Both the position numbers and the translations under genes were made by a program. The notes under the pieces are model-generated. The model ran no database searches. It was not told where the DNA came from and worked only from the letters and a program-made list of their open reading frames with translations. This document shows, piece by piece, positions 51,445-60,341 of a stretch of 64,000 bases of DNA. The first letter of the stretch is position 1. The number at the start of each line of letters is the position of its first letter. This stretch comes from an uncultured Mediterraneibacter sp. (GTDB lineage: Bacteria > Bacillota > Clostridia > Lachnospirales > Lachnospiraceae). Location: positions 124,001 to 188,000 of the forward strand of contig CAKRDD010000001.1 in NCBI GenBank assembly GCA_934309345.1, in the 5' to 3' direction.

Positions 51445-51876
51445 ATGATTAGAGAATGTACAGAGACAGACAGAGAAATACTGGGAGGTTATCTGGAAGA
51501 AGACAGTTATGGACAGGCAATCTTTTATCTGATTGATGAATTTGGATTTGAACAGAAATTCCAGTCCGTTTATATGGATATTGAAGAAGAACAGTGCAAA
51601 GGTGTTTATCTTATGATTTACAAAAATGTACTGCTTTATTCGAAAGAGAACCAGGTGGAAATTGATTTCCTGGAGCAGATGCTCTCTGTGCTTGTGCCGG
51701 AGATGGTGATTGGACGAAAGGATAATGTGAATATTGTAAGCTGGCTTCTGACAGACTACCGGATGGATACCGTAGATCAGATTCCGGAGCTTTGTGATGA
51801 GGAAGGCAATGCGTTGAAGAGGGACACCCGGAAGAAGGAAGGACAGGAATGGGGCGTCCTGTATAAGGAGGACTAG
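51445..51876 (+). CDS. Hypothetical protein, N-terminus resembling a GNAT acetyltransferase
   Basis: 143 residues. It begins MIRECTETDREILGGYLEED, reminiscent of the first strand and helix of GNAT proteins, but the acetyl-CoA motif (Q/RxxGxG/A) is not seen. It may be a shortened or unrelated protein. No membrane segment. It precedes the PTS-type membrane protein gene by 7 nt, so the two probably form one transcript that begins beyond the repeat element at 51251. Confidence 0.6.
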   Translation: MIRECTETDREILGGYLEEDSYGQAIFYLIDEFGFEQKFQSVYMDIEEEQCKGVYLMIYKNVLLYSKENQVEIDFLEQMLSVLVPEMVIGRKDNVNIVSWLLTDYRMDTVDQIPELCDEEGNALKRDTRKKEGQEWGVLYKED

Positions 51877-51883
51877 AAGAGCG

Positions 51884-52927
51884 ATGAAGAGAATATTTAT
51901 TGACGGACTCAGCGGAATGGCGCAGGGGCTGTTTGCAACATTGATCATAGGAACGATCATTCAGCAGATCGGAGTGTTTGTTGGAGGAAATTATGGAGAT
52001 TTAATTTATCTGATCGGGAAAGTTGCTGCAGCGCTTACAGGAGCAGGTATTGGTGTCGGAGTGGCAAGAAAACTGGAGGCCCAACAGCTTGTTACAGTTT
52101 GTGCGGCTGTTGCCGGTATGATCGGAGCATTCGCGGGGAAGATTCTGGCAGGTCAGGTGCTTGTAGATGGGAATATTGTATTAGCCGGACCGGGAGAGCC
52201 ACTGGGGGCTTTCGTGGCAGCCTATGTGGCAATCGAGATTGGAATTTTAGTTACAGGCAGAACAAAGCTCGATATTATCCTGACACCATTGATCTGCATT
52301 GGTGTTGGAGCTGTTGTTGGTTTGTTTGTCGGACCGCCGATTTCTTCTTTTATGAACTGGCTCGGATCATTGATCAACTGGGGAACAGAACAGCAGCCGT
52401 TCCTTATGGGAATTGTGGTTTCAGTCCTGATGGGAATGATACTGACATTGCCGATCAGTTCTGCGGCTTTAGGGGTGATCCTGAATCTGTCAGGTCTTGC
52501 GGCTGGAGCAGCTACGGTTGGATGTTGCTGCAATATGATTGGATTTGCAGTTGCAAGCTACAGAGAGAATAAGATTGGCGGATTTCTGGCACAGGGAATT
52601 GGTACTTCTATGCTTCAGGTGCCGAATATTATGAGACATCCATTGATTTGGATTCCATCCATTTTGTCGAGTGCAATTTTAGGACCGGTAAGTACGATGT
52701 TACTTCATATGACGAATAATGCAACCGGGTCCGGAATGGGAACAGCCGGACTGCTTGGTCCGCTGATGACATGGCAGGTGATGATCCAGACAGAAGATCC
52801 GATGATCGTTCTGGTAAAGATCATTGTGATCCAGTTTGTACTTCCGGCATTGATCACACTTGGAATTTCAGAATTTATGAGAAAGAAGGGCTGGATTCGT
52901 CAGGGAGATATGAAACTGGAACTGTAG
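51884..52927 (+). CDS. PTS EIIC-type membrane protein (PTS_EIIC_2 family)
   Basis: 347 residues with eight to ten hydrophobic segments rich in Gly and Ala (ALTGAGIGVGVARKLEAQQL, GPPISSFMNWLGSLINWGTE, PISSAALGVILNLSGLAAGA). It resembles the PTS_EIIC_2 family of stand-alone EIIC-like proteins, often found without EIIA or EIIB, as here. Transport substrate and energy coupling are unknown. Confidence 0.8.
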   Translation: MKRIFIDGLSGMAQGLFATLIIGTIIQQIGVFVGGNYGDLIYLIGKVAAALTGAGIGVGVARKLEAQQLVTVCAAVAGMIGAFAGKILAGQVLVDGNIVLAGPGEPLGAFVAAYVAIEIGILVTGRTKLDIILTPLICIGVGAVVGLFVGPPISSFMNWLGSLINWGTEQQPFLMGIVVSVLMGMILTLPISSAALGVILNLSGLAAGAATVGCCCNMIGFAVASYRENKIGGFLAQGIGTSMLQVPNIMRHPLIWIPSILSSAILGPVSTMLLHMTNNATGSGMGTAGLLGPLMTWQVMIQTEDPMIVLVKIIVIQFVLPALITLGISEFMRKKGWIRQGDMKLEL

Positions 52928-53065
52928 ATGGAAATTGGGTACAGATGATGTAAATACAATTTTTACAACAACACTAAAATATCTCTAAAAAAGTAGCGAA
53001 TTCTGTGACAGAAAAATGGGAGTATGTTATACTTAACATATAATAACAGACGGGAGAAGAGCGCT

Positions 53066-53842
53066 ATGAAAAGTGAACAGCAGGTGGAGGCTGCACTAAA
53101 GAGTTATGAAGATGTCGACAGTTGGAAGACAATCATTTTCCTGTATAATGCAGCGTTAAAGGAAGTTGGTACAAAGTTGGAGATTCTTAATGATGAATTC
53201 CAACATGTACATCAATACAATCCGATTGAACACATTAAGACAAGAATTAAGACACCGGACAGTATTGTGAAAAAGCTGAAAAGATACGGACATGAGACAT
53301 CCATAGAGAATATGGTTCGTTATGTGAATGATATTGCAGGAGTAAGACTGATCTGTTCATTTACATCAGATATATATCGTCTGGCAGAGATGATAGGGAA
53401 TCAAAGTGACTTGAAAGTTCTTTCAATTAAGGATTATATTAAGAATCCTAAAGAAAGTGGATATAAAAGTTATCATATGTTAGTTTCTGTGCCGATATTT
53501 CTTTCAGATAGTGTGGTAGATACAAAGGTTGAGATTCAGATCCGAACCATTGCAATGGACTTCTGGGCAAGTCTTGAGCATAAGATCTACTACAAATTTG
53601 AAGGGAACGCACCGGAATATATCAGCAGGGATCTGCAGGAATGCGCGAAGATGGTATCAGAACTGGATGATAAGATGCTTTCATTGAATGAGGCAATTCA
53701 GGAATGCATTGCCCAACAGGATAAGGATCAGATTCAGATGAATGAGGAACTGATGAATGGTGTGTGCAGAGATGTTCTTGGGAATAACAAGGAATATAAA
53801 GACCCGAAAGTACAGGAAAAAGTGACAGAGATTGTAACATAA
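53066..53842 (+). CDS. Small alarmone synthetase, (p)ppGpp synthetase (RelQ/YjbM-like)
   Basis: 258 residues. RelA/SpoT synthetase domain without hydrolase or regulatory domains: RIKTPDSIVKKLKRYG, NDIAGVRLICSF, SGYKSYHMLVSVPIFL and EIQIRTIAMDFWASLEHKI. It makes (p)ppGpp from GTP or GDP and ATP. ATG 53066 follows GGGAGAAG; an ATG at 53024 lies over the promoter-like TATACT and is rejected. Confidence 0.92.
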   Translation: MKSEQQVEAALKSYEDVDSWKTIIFLYNAALKEVGTKLEILNDEFQHVHQYNPIEHIKTRIKTPDSIVKKLKRYGHETSIENMVRYVNDIAGVRLICSFTSDIYRLAEMIGNQSDLKVLSIKDYIKNPKESGYKSYHMLVSVPIFLSDSVVDTKVEIQIRTIAMDFWASLEHKIYYKFEGNAPEYISRDLQECAKMVSELDDKMLSLNEAIQECIAQQDKDQIQMNEELMNGVCRDVLGNNKEYKDPKVQEKVTEIVT

Positions 53843-53942
53843 GACAGTGATCTGTAGAAATTATAAAACAACAATAAATGAAGTGAGCTGTGGGAAATGA
53901 GTGATTCATATTTTCACAGCTCTTGTTGTTAAAAGTGATTGT

Positions 53943-54010
53943 GTTACTGTTCACACGATGTGCGACCGGCAACGCATCTCGTCATTTTAAATCGCCTTTG
54001 GCGATGGGGC
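53943..54010. repeat. 68-bp inverted partial copy of the 51251-51392 element
   Basis: Matches the reverse complement of 51325-51392 over 68 nt with three mismatches, starting with the end GTTACTGTTCACAC and stopping inside the ATCGCC/GGCGAT hairpin. It stops exactly where the promoter at 54011 begins. Confidence 0.8.
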
Positions 54011-54039
54011 TTGATGATTTTCTGCAGGTTCGGTATACT
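54011..54039 (+). promoter_or_regulatory. Promoter of the TPR lipoprotein gene
   Basis: TTGATG (54011-54016), 17-nt spacer, TATACT (54034-54039). It directly abuts the truncated repeat element. Confidence 0.65.
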
Positions 54040-54082
54040 ATAGCAATAGAAGAATGGAAAATATGAAAGATGAGGAAAATAG

Positions 54083-54640
54083 ATGATGATAAGAAAAAAA
54101 CTGGCAGTCTTGATGTTGGTTGGTGTGACTTGTTTAGCATCCGGCTGTGGAAATGTGGTCAAGGACGGAACAGAGGCACTTGGTGAGGGCAGATATGATG
54201 CGGCAGAGACGGCATTTAAGGAAGCAACGGAGAATAAGAATAAAGAAGTGGCTGCAGATGGATACCAAGGTCTTGGGATGACTTATTACGAGCAGAAAGA
54301 GTATGACAAGGCATTGGAAGCATTTCAGACAGCACTGGATCAGGGAGCAGAGCAGACGCAGGAGCTTTACAATCTGACCGCCGTTTGTGCGATGAAGACG
54401 GAGGATTATACAAAGGCACTCGAATATTTCCAGGCGGGAATTGCACTTGCAGAAAGCAAAACAGACGACGAGACAAAGGCAGACAAAACCCTTCTTCAAG
54501 AGATGGAATATAATGTGATCATCTGTTATGAGAAGCAGGCAGACTGGGAGAATGCAAAGAGCGCAATGGAACAGTATCAGACAGATTTCCCGGAAGATGA
54601 TTCTGTGAGTAAAGAAGCCGAGTTCCTTCAGACAAGATAA
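54083..54640 (+). CDS. TPR-repeat lipoprotein
   Basis: 185 residues. Lipoprotein signal with lipobox LASGC (Cys near 22). Tetratricopeptide repeats in GEGRYDAAETAFKEATEN, YEQKEYDKALEAFQTALDQG and KTEDYTKALEYFQAGIALAE, with a fourth weaker unit. Probably a surface-anchored protein-interaction scaffold. GAGG lies 7 nt before the first ATG. Confidence 0.85.
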   Translation: MMIRKKLAVLMLVGVTCLASGCGNVVKDGTEALGEGRYDAAETAFKEATENKNKEVAADGYQGLGMTYYEQKEYDKALEAFQTALDQGAEQTQELYNLTAVCAMKTEDYTKALEYFQAGIALAESKTDDETKADKTLLQEMEYNVIICYEKQADWENAKSAMEQYQTDFPEDDSVSKEAEFLQTR

Positions 54641-54714
54641 AGAACACTGCAGTCAGCAGCAAGGCGGGCTGCATATTAGCAGATCATGGATAAGTAGATA
54701 AGGAAAAGAAAAAT

Positions 54715-55950
54715 ATGATATCAATGGATGAAATAAAAGAGAGGGTAATCCTCGTTGCGGTAGATACGGATGGATCTGATCAGGCAGAAAGATCCCTGGA
54801 TGAGCTAGGAGAGCTTGCGAAGACAGCAGGAGCAGAAGTTGTCGGCCGTATGATCCAGCCAAGAGAAACTATCCATCCGGGTACTTATATCGGAAAAGGA
54901 AAGATTCTGGAATTAAAGGAATTATTGTGGGAGACGCACGGAACAGGTATTATCTGCGATGACGAGCTGACCAGTGTGCAGATGGGAAATCTGGAAGCAG
55001 AACTGGATTGTAAGATCATGGACAGAACACTTCTGATTCTTGATATATTTGCAGCCAGAGCAGTGTCAGGAGAAGGGAAGATCCAGGTAGAATTAGCACA
55101 GTTAAAGTACCGTGCTTCAAGACTGGCAGGACTTGGAAAATCACTTTCCAGACTTGGAGGAGGAATCGGAACGAGAGGACCGGGAGAGAAGAAGCTGGAG
55201 ATGGACCGCCGTCTGATCAGAGAACGTATCAGCAGACTGAAGAAAGAATTGAAAGATGTAGAGCGCCACAGAGAATTGATTCGTGGACAGAGAAAGCAGT
55301 CCGGACTGAAAGTAGCAGCATTAGTAGGTTATACTTCAGCAGGGAAGAGCAGTATTGAGAATGCACTGACACAGGCAGGAGTATTGGAAGATGCAATGCT
55401 GTTCTCAACATTGGATACAACAACGAGAGCCTTGACACTGGATAACACACAGGAGATTCTTCTGACAGATACGGTCGGATTTATCAACAAGCTGCCGCAT
55501 CATTTGGTAGAGGCGTTTAAGAGTACACTGGAAGAAGCAAAGTATGCGGATATTATCGTGCACGTAGTTGATGCTTCGAATCCGCAGATGGATGCACAGA
55601 TGTATGTAGTTTATGAGACACTCAGACAGCTTGGTGCCGAAGGAAAACCGGTCATTACACTGTTTAACAAGCAGGATAAGGTTGAGAATTCGGTTAATCA
55701 CAAAGATCTTCAGGCAGATTATTCCATTGCGACATCTGCGAAGACCGGGCAGGGACTGGAAGAGTTCAAACACGCATTGTTGGAGATTATCCGTAAAGAG
55801 CAGATTTATATTGAACGCTTATATGATTTCAGTGAAGCGGGCAAGATTCAGCTGATCCGCAGTAAGGGACAGCTGTTATCTGAAGAATATGTGCCGGAAG
55901 GAATTGAAGTTAAGGCATATGTGCCACAGGATATTTATGGGAGATTATAA
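54715..55950 (+). CDS. hflX: Ribosome-associated GTPase HflX
   Basis: 411 residues. N-terminal HflX domain with PRETIHPGTYIGKGKILELK and a conserved glycine-rich loop LGGGIGTRGPGEKKLEMDRR (near 145-165), then a GTPase domain: G1 GYTSAGKSS (normally GYTNAGKS), G3 DTVGFI, G4 NKQD. HflX splits stalled or heat-damaged ribosomes. A terminator follows at 55995. Confidence 0.95.
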   Translation: MISMDEIKERVILVAVDTDGSDQAERSLDELGELAKTAGAEVVGRMIQPRETIHPGTYIGKGKILELKELLWETHGTGIICDDELTSVQMGNLEAELDCKIMDRTLLILDIFAARAVSGEGKIQVELAQLKYRASRLAGLGKSLSRLGGGIGTRGPGEKKLEMDRRLIRERISRLKKELKDVERHRELIRGQRKQSGLKVAALVGYTSAGKSSIENALTQAGVLEDAMLFSTLDTTTRALTLDNTQEILLTDTVGFINKLPHHLVEAFKSTLEEAKYADIIVHVVDASNPQMDAQMYVVYETLRQLGAEGKPVITLFNKQDKVENSVNHKDLQADYSIATSAKTGQGLEEFKHALLEIIRKEQIYIERLYDFSEAGKIQLIRSKGQLLSEEYVPEGIEVKAYVPQDIYGRL

Positions 55951-55994
55951 ATGCGCCCTGGATTCTAATGCTGTAGAATAAGAAAATAGATAAC

Positions 55995-56043
55995 AAAACC
56001 GTAAGAGGGAGCAGGAAATGAGCTTCATCTTACGGTTTTTCTT
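55995..56043 (+). terminator. Intrinsic terminator after hflX
   Basis: AAAACCGTAAGA (55995-56006) pairs with TCTTACGGTTTT (56028-56039), followed by T-rich sequence. Confidence 0.85.
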
Positions 56044-56113
56044 ATAAGAACAGTGGAAAGACGGTTCTTGGAGTTGTGTGTGATCTTATACGGTGTTTCT
56101 GTAAAGTTAAATT

Positions 56114-56842
56114 CTACTGCAGATATGGTGTTGCCGGGCTCTCAGGGTAACTTCCCATGGAGACAAGCAACTGAAGACCTACATCTCTTGCAGTGAGAAC
56201 TGCATTCTTAACAGCATCCGCGTCTCCGGTTACAGCGACGATCACTTCATTCGAATGGCTTGTTCCCTGGTCAGGAGTCATGTACTTAATGACTTCAACC
56301 GGGGAAGATTTTACTGCGAGGTCAGCCATGACTAGTCCAATGGCAGCAGGGGATCCGCAGAAGAATCCAAATGGTTTTCCAATCGGAGCGTTGAATGCCA
56401 TATGAAGTGCTTTATCTGCACAGGCAGAGAAAGTGAATTCAAGATGTCCGGCCTGGCTGATGTAGAGCTCACCGGCATATTTGCCGATATATTCAAGCGC
56501 AATGTCAACCGCACGTCGTACGTCAGAGACATTGTCCCCACCGATCACGATAAAACATCCGTGTCCGCCCCAGCCTTTTGTATCACGAGGAAGCTCAATG
56601 GAAACAATCTCTGTGTTCGTTGACTTGACAGCTTCATCCGCTGCATTGATCTGTCCGGCTGCACCCGTTCTTGAACTGATCAGACCAAGACTCTTATAAG
56701 GCTTTTTCAGATTCATCTTCTCGAGAAGAGAAGGATCAATTCCCGGGATAACAAGTCCGATTGTATCCAAAACGGTTGTTCCAACGAATTCCGTAAGAGA
56801 ACAATCCTGTGAAATCTGTTCAATGTGATGTACGTCTATCAT
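56114..56842 (-). CDS. PduB-like bacterial microcompartment shell protein (tandem BMC)
   Basis: 242 residues with two BMC-type halves, as in trimeric PduB/EtuB shell proteins. Diagnostic blocks: EFVGTTVLDTIGLVIPGIDP, SLGLISSRTGAAGQINAADE, IVSIELPRDTKGWGGHG and FCGSPAAIGLVMADLAVKSS. Such proteins form pores in polyhedral shells. No other shell or core-enzyme gene is in the window, so it is either an outlier of a distant locus or has another role. Its start overlaps the SDR gene stop by 4 nt. Confidence 0.9.
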   Translation of the reverse strand: MIDVHHIEQISQDCSLTEFVGTTVLDTIGLVIPGIDPSLLEKMNLKKPYKSLGLISSRTGAAGQINAADEAVKSTNTEIVSIELPRDTKGWGGHGCFIVIGGDNVSDVRRAVDIALEYIGKYAGELYISQAGHLEFTFSACADKALHMAFNAPIGKPFGFFCGSPAAIGLVMADLAVKSSPVEVIKYMTPDQGTSHSNEVIVAVTGDADAVKNAVLTARDVGLQLLVSMGSYPESPATPYLQ

Positions 56843-57570
56843 ATGAATCCTCCATCTATTCCAATAATCTGTCCGGTCATATAAGCCGGCGTATCTGTGA
56901 GCTTTAATGCAAGCTCGGCAACTTCCTCCGGATCGGCAAAACGTCCGGAAGGAATCTCATCCATAAGATCTTGGCGTTCCTCTTCATTCAAACGACCATT
57001 CATTTCTGTATCGATCACACCGCAGGCAATCGCATTCACCTGAATATTACTCGGTGCAAGTTCCTTGGCAAGTGCTCGTGTCAGTCCATGTATTCCTGAC
57101 TTTGTTGCAGAGTAAGCAACTTCACAGGAAGCACCAACCGTTCCCCACATAGAAGAAATATTGAGTATCTTTCCACATTTCTTAGACACCATGTATGGAA
57201 TTGCGGCACGGCTGCAGTAGAAGACGGAAGAAAGATTCGTGGCAAGAATCGTATCCCAGTCATTGTCAGTCATGTCGGTCAGAAGTCCGAACCAGGCGAT
57301 ACCGGCATTGTTGATCAGAATATCAACTCCACCACACTCTTTTTCAATAACCTGAAAAATCTTCCGGACCTCGTCAGGATTGCTGACATCTCCGGGAACT
57401 GTTGTACAGGATCCGCCGTCTGAGAGAATCTCCTGTGCAAGTTCTTCTAAGCGCTCCATCGAGTGGACGCAGTTGAGAAATACGTGATAACCGGTCTTGG
57501 CGTATGCTTTCGCACAGGCACGCCCGATGCCGCGGGAAGAACCGGTGATCAGTATGGATTTTTTATTCAT
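56839..57570 (-). CDS. Short-chain dehydrogenase/reductase (FabG/YmfI-like)
   Basis: 243 residues, classical SDR. TGSSRGIGRACA cofactor loop (residues 9-20), NNAGI, and catalytic S...Y-x3-K (ISSMWG, then AYSATKSG near 155). It resembles FabG-type oxoacyl reductases and YmfI-like EF-P 5-aminopentanone reductases (CEVAYSATKSGIHGLTRALA). Which applies is uncertain. First gene of a two-gene operon with the shell protein; GAGG precedes the ATG. Confidence 0.88.
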   Translation of the reverse strand: MNKKSILITGSSRGIGRACAKAYAKTGYHVFLNCVHSMERLEELAQEILSDGGSCTTVPGDVSNPDEVRKIFQVIEKECGGVDILINNAGIAWFGLLTDMTDNDWDTILATNLSSVFYCSRAAIPYMVSKKCGKILNISSMWGTVGASCEVAYSATKSGIHGLTRALAKELAPSNIQVNAIACGVIDTEMNGRLNEEERQDLMDEIPSGRFADPEEVAELALKLTDTPAYMTGQIIGIDGGFI

Positions 57571-57789
57571 AAAGAAAACCTCAGTCTTTCTGAGCCCTTA
57601 AATAAGCGGCTGATTTGGCGAGTGATCATGATAAAATTCTAACGATTACTCAGATACAATAACTATAACATAAAATGGATTGGATTTCATTGTCTTTCGT
57701 AAATGGATATGCTAAAATTTTAGAAAAGGGCTTTACTGGATACAGTAATTAGGATAGATTTGATAATTTCGGAAGAAGGAGAGAACACA

Positions 57790-58575
57790 ATGGCAAAGAC
57801 AAAAGTAATCTGTTTTACGAATAATAAGGGAGGAAGCGGAAAGACCACAACCTGTTCGAACGTTGGCTTTGGATTGAAGGAACTTGGGAAAAAAGTTCTG
57901 ATGATCGACGGAGATATGCAGCTGAATCTCTCTCTTTCCTTATTCGATGAAGATACAGTGCTTGCATATGCACAGAGTGACAAGAACTTATATGAAGCAA
58001 TCAAGAGACAGGATGATTTGACAGATTATATCGTGAATACAAAATACGAAGGACTAGATCTGATTCCGTCTTCTACATTGATGAGTTCGATCGAATACGA
58101 ACTTTTTACAAAATGGCAGAGAGAGTACATTTTGAAAAAAGGATTGAAGAAGATCCGTGAATCAGAGGTTTATGATTATATTCTGATCGATGCACCGCCG
58201 ACACTTGGCGGCTGGGTGATGAATATCCTGTGTGCATCCGATTATGTGATCCTTCCGGTAGAGGCATCTCCATGGGGATTGTTCGGTCTTGGAAATATGT
58301 TCGAATTTTTGGACAGTGTAGAAGAAATCGCACCGGATCTCAAGCTTGGAGGAATTGTGATCACAAAGGTTGATACAAGAAAGAATTATTTCAAACAGAC
58401 ATTAGAGACTCTGAAAGAACTGGATGATGTGAAGGTGTTTGACACTTACATCCGCGTGGACAGTGGAATTGAGTGGTCACAGGATAATAATGCACCGGTG
58501 ATCGCATATAAGAAGAGCAGTAGAAGTGCAAAAGAATATATGGAATTAACGAAAGAGATTGCAGCTGCATTATAA
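57790..58575 (+). CDS. ParA/Soj-family ATPase
   Basis: 261 residues. Deviant Walker A motif NKGGSGKTTT (residues 10-19), MIDGDMQLNLS, and DYILIDAPPTLGG (Walker B). Such ATPases position chromosomes, plasmids or protein complexes by forming DNA- or membrane-bound gradients. No parB or parS site accompanies it here. ATG 57790 follows AAGGAG by 8 nt. Confidence 0.9.
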   Translation: MAKTKVICFTNNKGGSGKTTTCSNVGFGLKELGKKVLMIDGDMQLNLSLSLFDEDTVLAYAQSDKNLYEAIKRQDDLTDYIVNTKYEGLDLIPSSTLMSSIEYELFTKWQREYILKKGLKKIRESEVYDYILIDAPPTLGGWVMNILCASDYVILPVEASPWGLFGLGNMFEFLDSVEEIAPDLKLGGIVITKVDTRKNYFKQTLETLKELDDVKVFDTYIRVDSGIEWSQDNNAPVIAYKKSSRSAKEYMELTKEIAAAL

Positions 58576-58651
58576 TTGACATCAGGTGTGAAAGGTCTGA
58601 AACTACCTGCACTTGCACGATAAGAGGATAAACCAGAAAGGCGGGCAATAG

Positions 58652-59617
58652 ATGCATCAGGAACTGATCCGGGAACTGGCGATGATCACAGATGAGGAAC
58701 GTCGGATTCTTGAAGGAAAACAGGAGATCGATCCACAGCTTTATACAGAAAAGAAGGAAATGGTTGTGGACAGTGCGAAGCTTCTGAAGAAGGGCAAGCT
58801 GATCCAGGTCAGACCGCATACCCGCTTTGTTCATTTCCCGGCGCATACACACAATTATATAGAAGTAATCTATATGTGTCAGGGAACAACGACACATATC
58901 GTGAATGGAAACGAGGTTGTGCTTGAACAGGGAGACCTTCTGTTTCTGAATCAGAATGCAGTGCAGGAGATTCTTCCGGCCGGGGAGTATGATATTGCGG
59001 TGAACTTTATTGTCCTGCCGGAGTTTTTTAATACAGCGTTCTCTATGATCGGAGCAGAGGAAAATCAGCTGAAAGATTTCCTTGTCGGGGCGTTGTGTGG
59101 AAGAGATGAAGAGACGTCTTATCTGTATTTTCATGTGGCGGATATTCTCCCGGTGCAGAACCTGATCGAGAATATGGTCTGGACGATTTTTTATGATATT
59201 TCCAATAAGCGAAGCAGTAATCAGATCACGATGGGACTTTTATTTCTTCAGTTGTTGAATTACATGGATAAAATGGAAGCCGGCGGACGCAAATTTGACA
59301 CAGAAATCATGGCAAATGTATATCGCTATATTGAAGATCATTTTAAAGAAGGCACGCTGTCAGAACTGGCGGCAGAGATGAAAGTGGATGTCTATTGGCT
59401 GAGTCGTGAGATCAAGAAGAAGTCGGGGAAGACATATAAAGAACTTCTTCAGGAAAAGCGGATGCAGCAGGCGGTGTATCTTTTGACAAACAGCAGGATT
59501 GCGGTGTCGGATATTATAGAAGCAGTTGGATACGACAATACAAGTTACTTTTATAGGAAGTTTAAAGAACGATACGGAATCAGTCCGAAGGAGTATCGGA
59601 TTGAAAAAATGAATTAA
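58652..59617 (+). CDS. AraC-family regulator with cupin domain
   Basis: 321 residues. N-terminal cupin-like sensor domain (FPAHTHNYIEVIYMCQGTTT, about 65-90) and a C-terminal pair of AraC helix-turn-helices (about 220-321: LSELAAEMKVDVYWLSREIK and VSDIIEAVGYDNTSYFYRKF). It lies upstream of hydCBA behind a terminator; the effector and target are unknown. Confidence 0.92.
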   Translation: MHQELIRELAMITDEERRILEGKQEIDPQLYTEKKEMVVDSAKLLKKGKLIQVRPHTRFVHFPAHTHNYIEVIYMCQGTTTHIVNGNEVVLEQGDLLFLNQNAVQEILPAGEYDIAVNFIVLPEFFNTAFSMIGAEENQLKDFLVGALCGRDEETSYLYFHVADILPVQNLIENMVWTIFYDISNKRSSNQITMGLLFLQLLNYMDKMEAGGRKFDTEIMANVYRYIEDHFKEGTLSELAAEMKVDVYWLSREIKKKSGKTYKELLQEKRMQQAVYLLTNSRIAVSDIIEAVGYDNTSYFYRKFKERYGISPKEYRIEKMN

Positions 59618-59628
59618 GGATAAAGTGT

Positions 59629-59667
59629 AAAGAAGATGCTATTTTCATAGATGGCATCTTCTTTTCA
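59629..59667 (+). terminator. Intrinsic terminator after the AraC gene
   Basis: AAAGAAGATGC (59629-59639) pairs with GCATCTTCTTT (59654-59664), followed by TTC. The AT-rich gap to hydC contains a TATAAT at about 59821-59826 with no clear -35. Confidence 0.75.
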
Positions 59668-59861
59668 ATTGTGGGAAGTATGCCAAAGATTACACTTATA
59701 TAAGAAATGGCAAAATGCACCAATATAATTTCGATATTACGATTAAAAATTAAAAAATAACGAAATAAAAATTGTGAAAATGATATCAAAATAGCACTAT
59801 GCATAAAAGGCAATAGGATGTATAATGGATTATATGTGAAAAATACAAAAGGAGGGGCACA

Positions 59862-60341
59862 ATGTTAGATACATCTTATTACGAAAAAACAGATGAGATT
59901 ATTGCGCAGTATACGTGCGAGGAAAAGTCTCTGATCCCGATCATACAGGGGATTCAGGAAGAATATCGTTATCTTCCACCGGAGCTTTTAACTTATGTTG
60001 CGGAGAAACTGGGGATCTCCGAGGCAAAGGCTTACAGTGTGGCAAGTTTTTATGAAAATTTTTCTTTCGAGGCAAAGGGAAAATATGTGATAAAGGTATG
60101 TGATGGAACAGCCTGCCATGTTCGTAAATCCATTCCGATTCTGGAGGGACTTTACAAGGAATTGGGTCTTGGAAAGAAGAAACACACAACAGATGACCAG
60201 TTGTTTACAGTAGAGACGGTTTCATGCTTAGGCGCATGTGGACTGGCACCGGCTGTAATGGTCAATGATGAAGTACATCCGAAAATGACACCCGAGAAAA
60301 TGAGTGAGCTGATCAAGAAGCTGCGGGAGGAAGAAGAATGA
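59862..60341 (+). CDS. hydC: Hydrogenase NuoE-like subunit HydC
   Basis: 159 residues, thioredoxin-like [2Fe-2S] protein with CDGTACHVRK and CLGACGLAPAV (cysteines of the cluster, about 84-129). In electron-bifurcating [FeFe] hydrogenases this subunit joins the NADH-binding HydB. AGGAGGGG precedes the ATG; the stop overlaps hydB by 4 nt (ATGA). Confidence 0.93.
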   Translation: MLDTSYYEKTDEIIAQYTCEEKSLIPIIQGIQEEYRYLPPELLTYVAEKLGISEAKAYSVASFYENFSFEAKGKYVIKVCDGTACHVRKSIPILEGLYKELGLGKKKHTTDDQLFTVETVSCLGACGLAPAVMVNDEVHPKMTPEKMSELIKKLREEEE

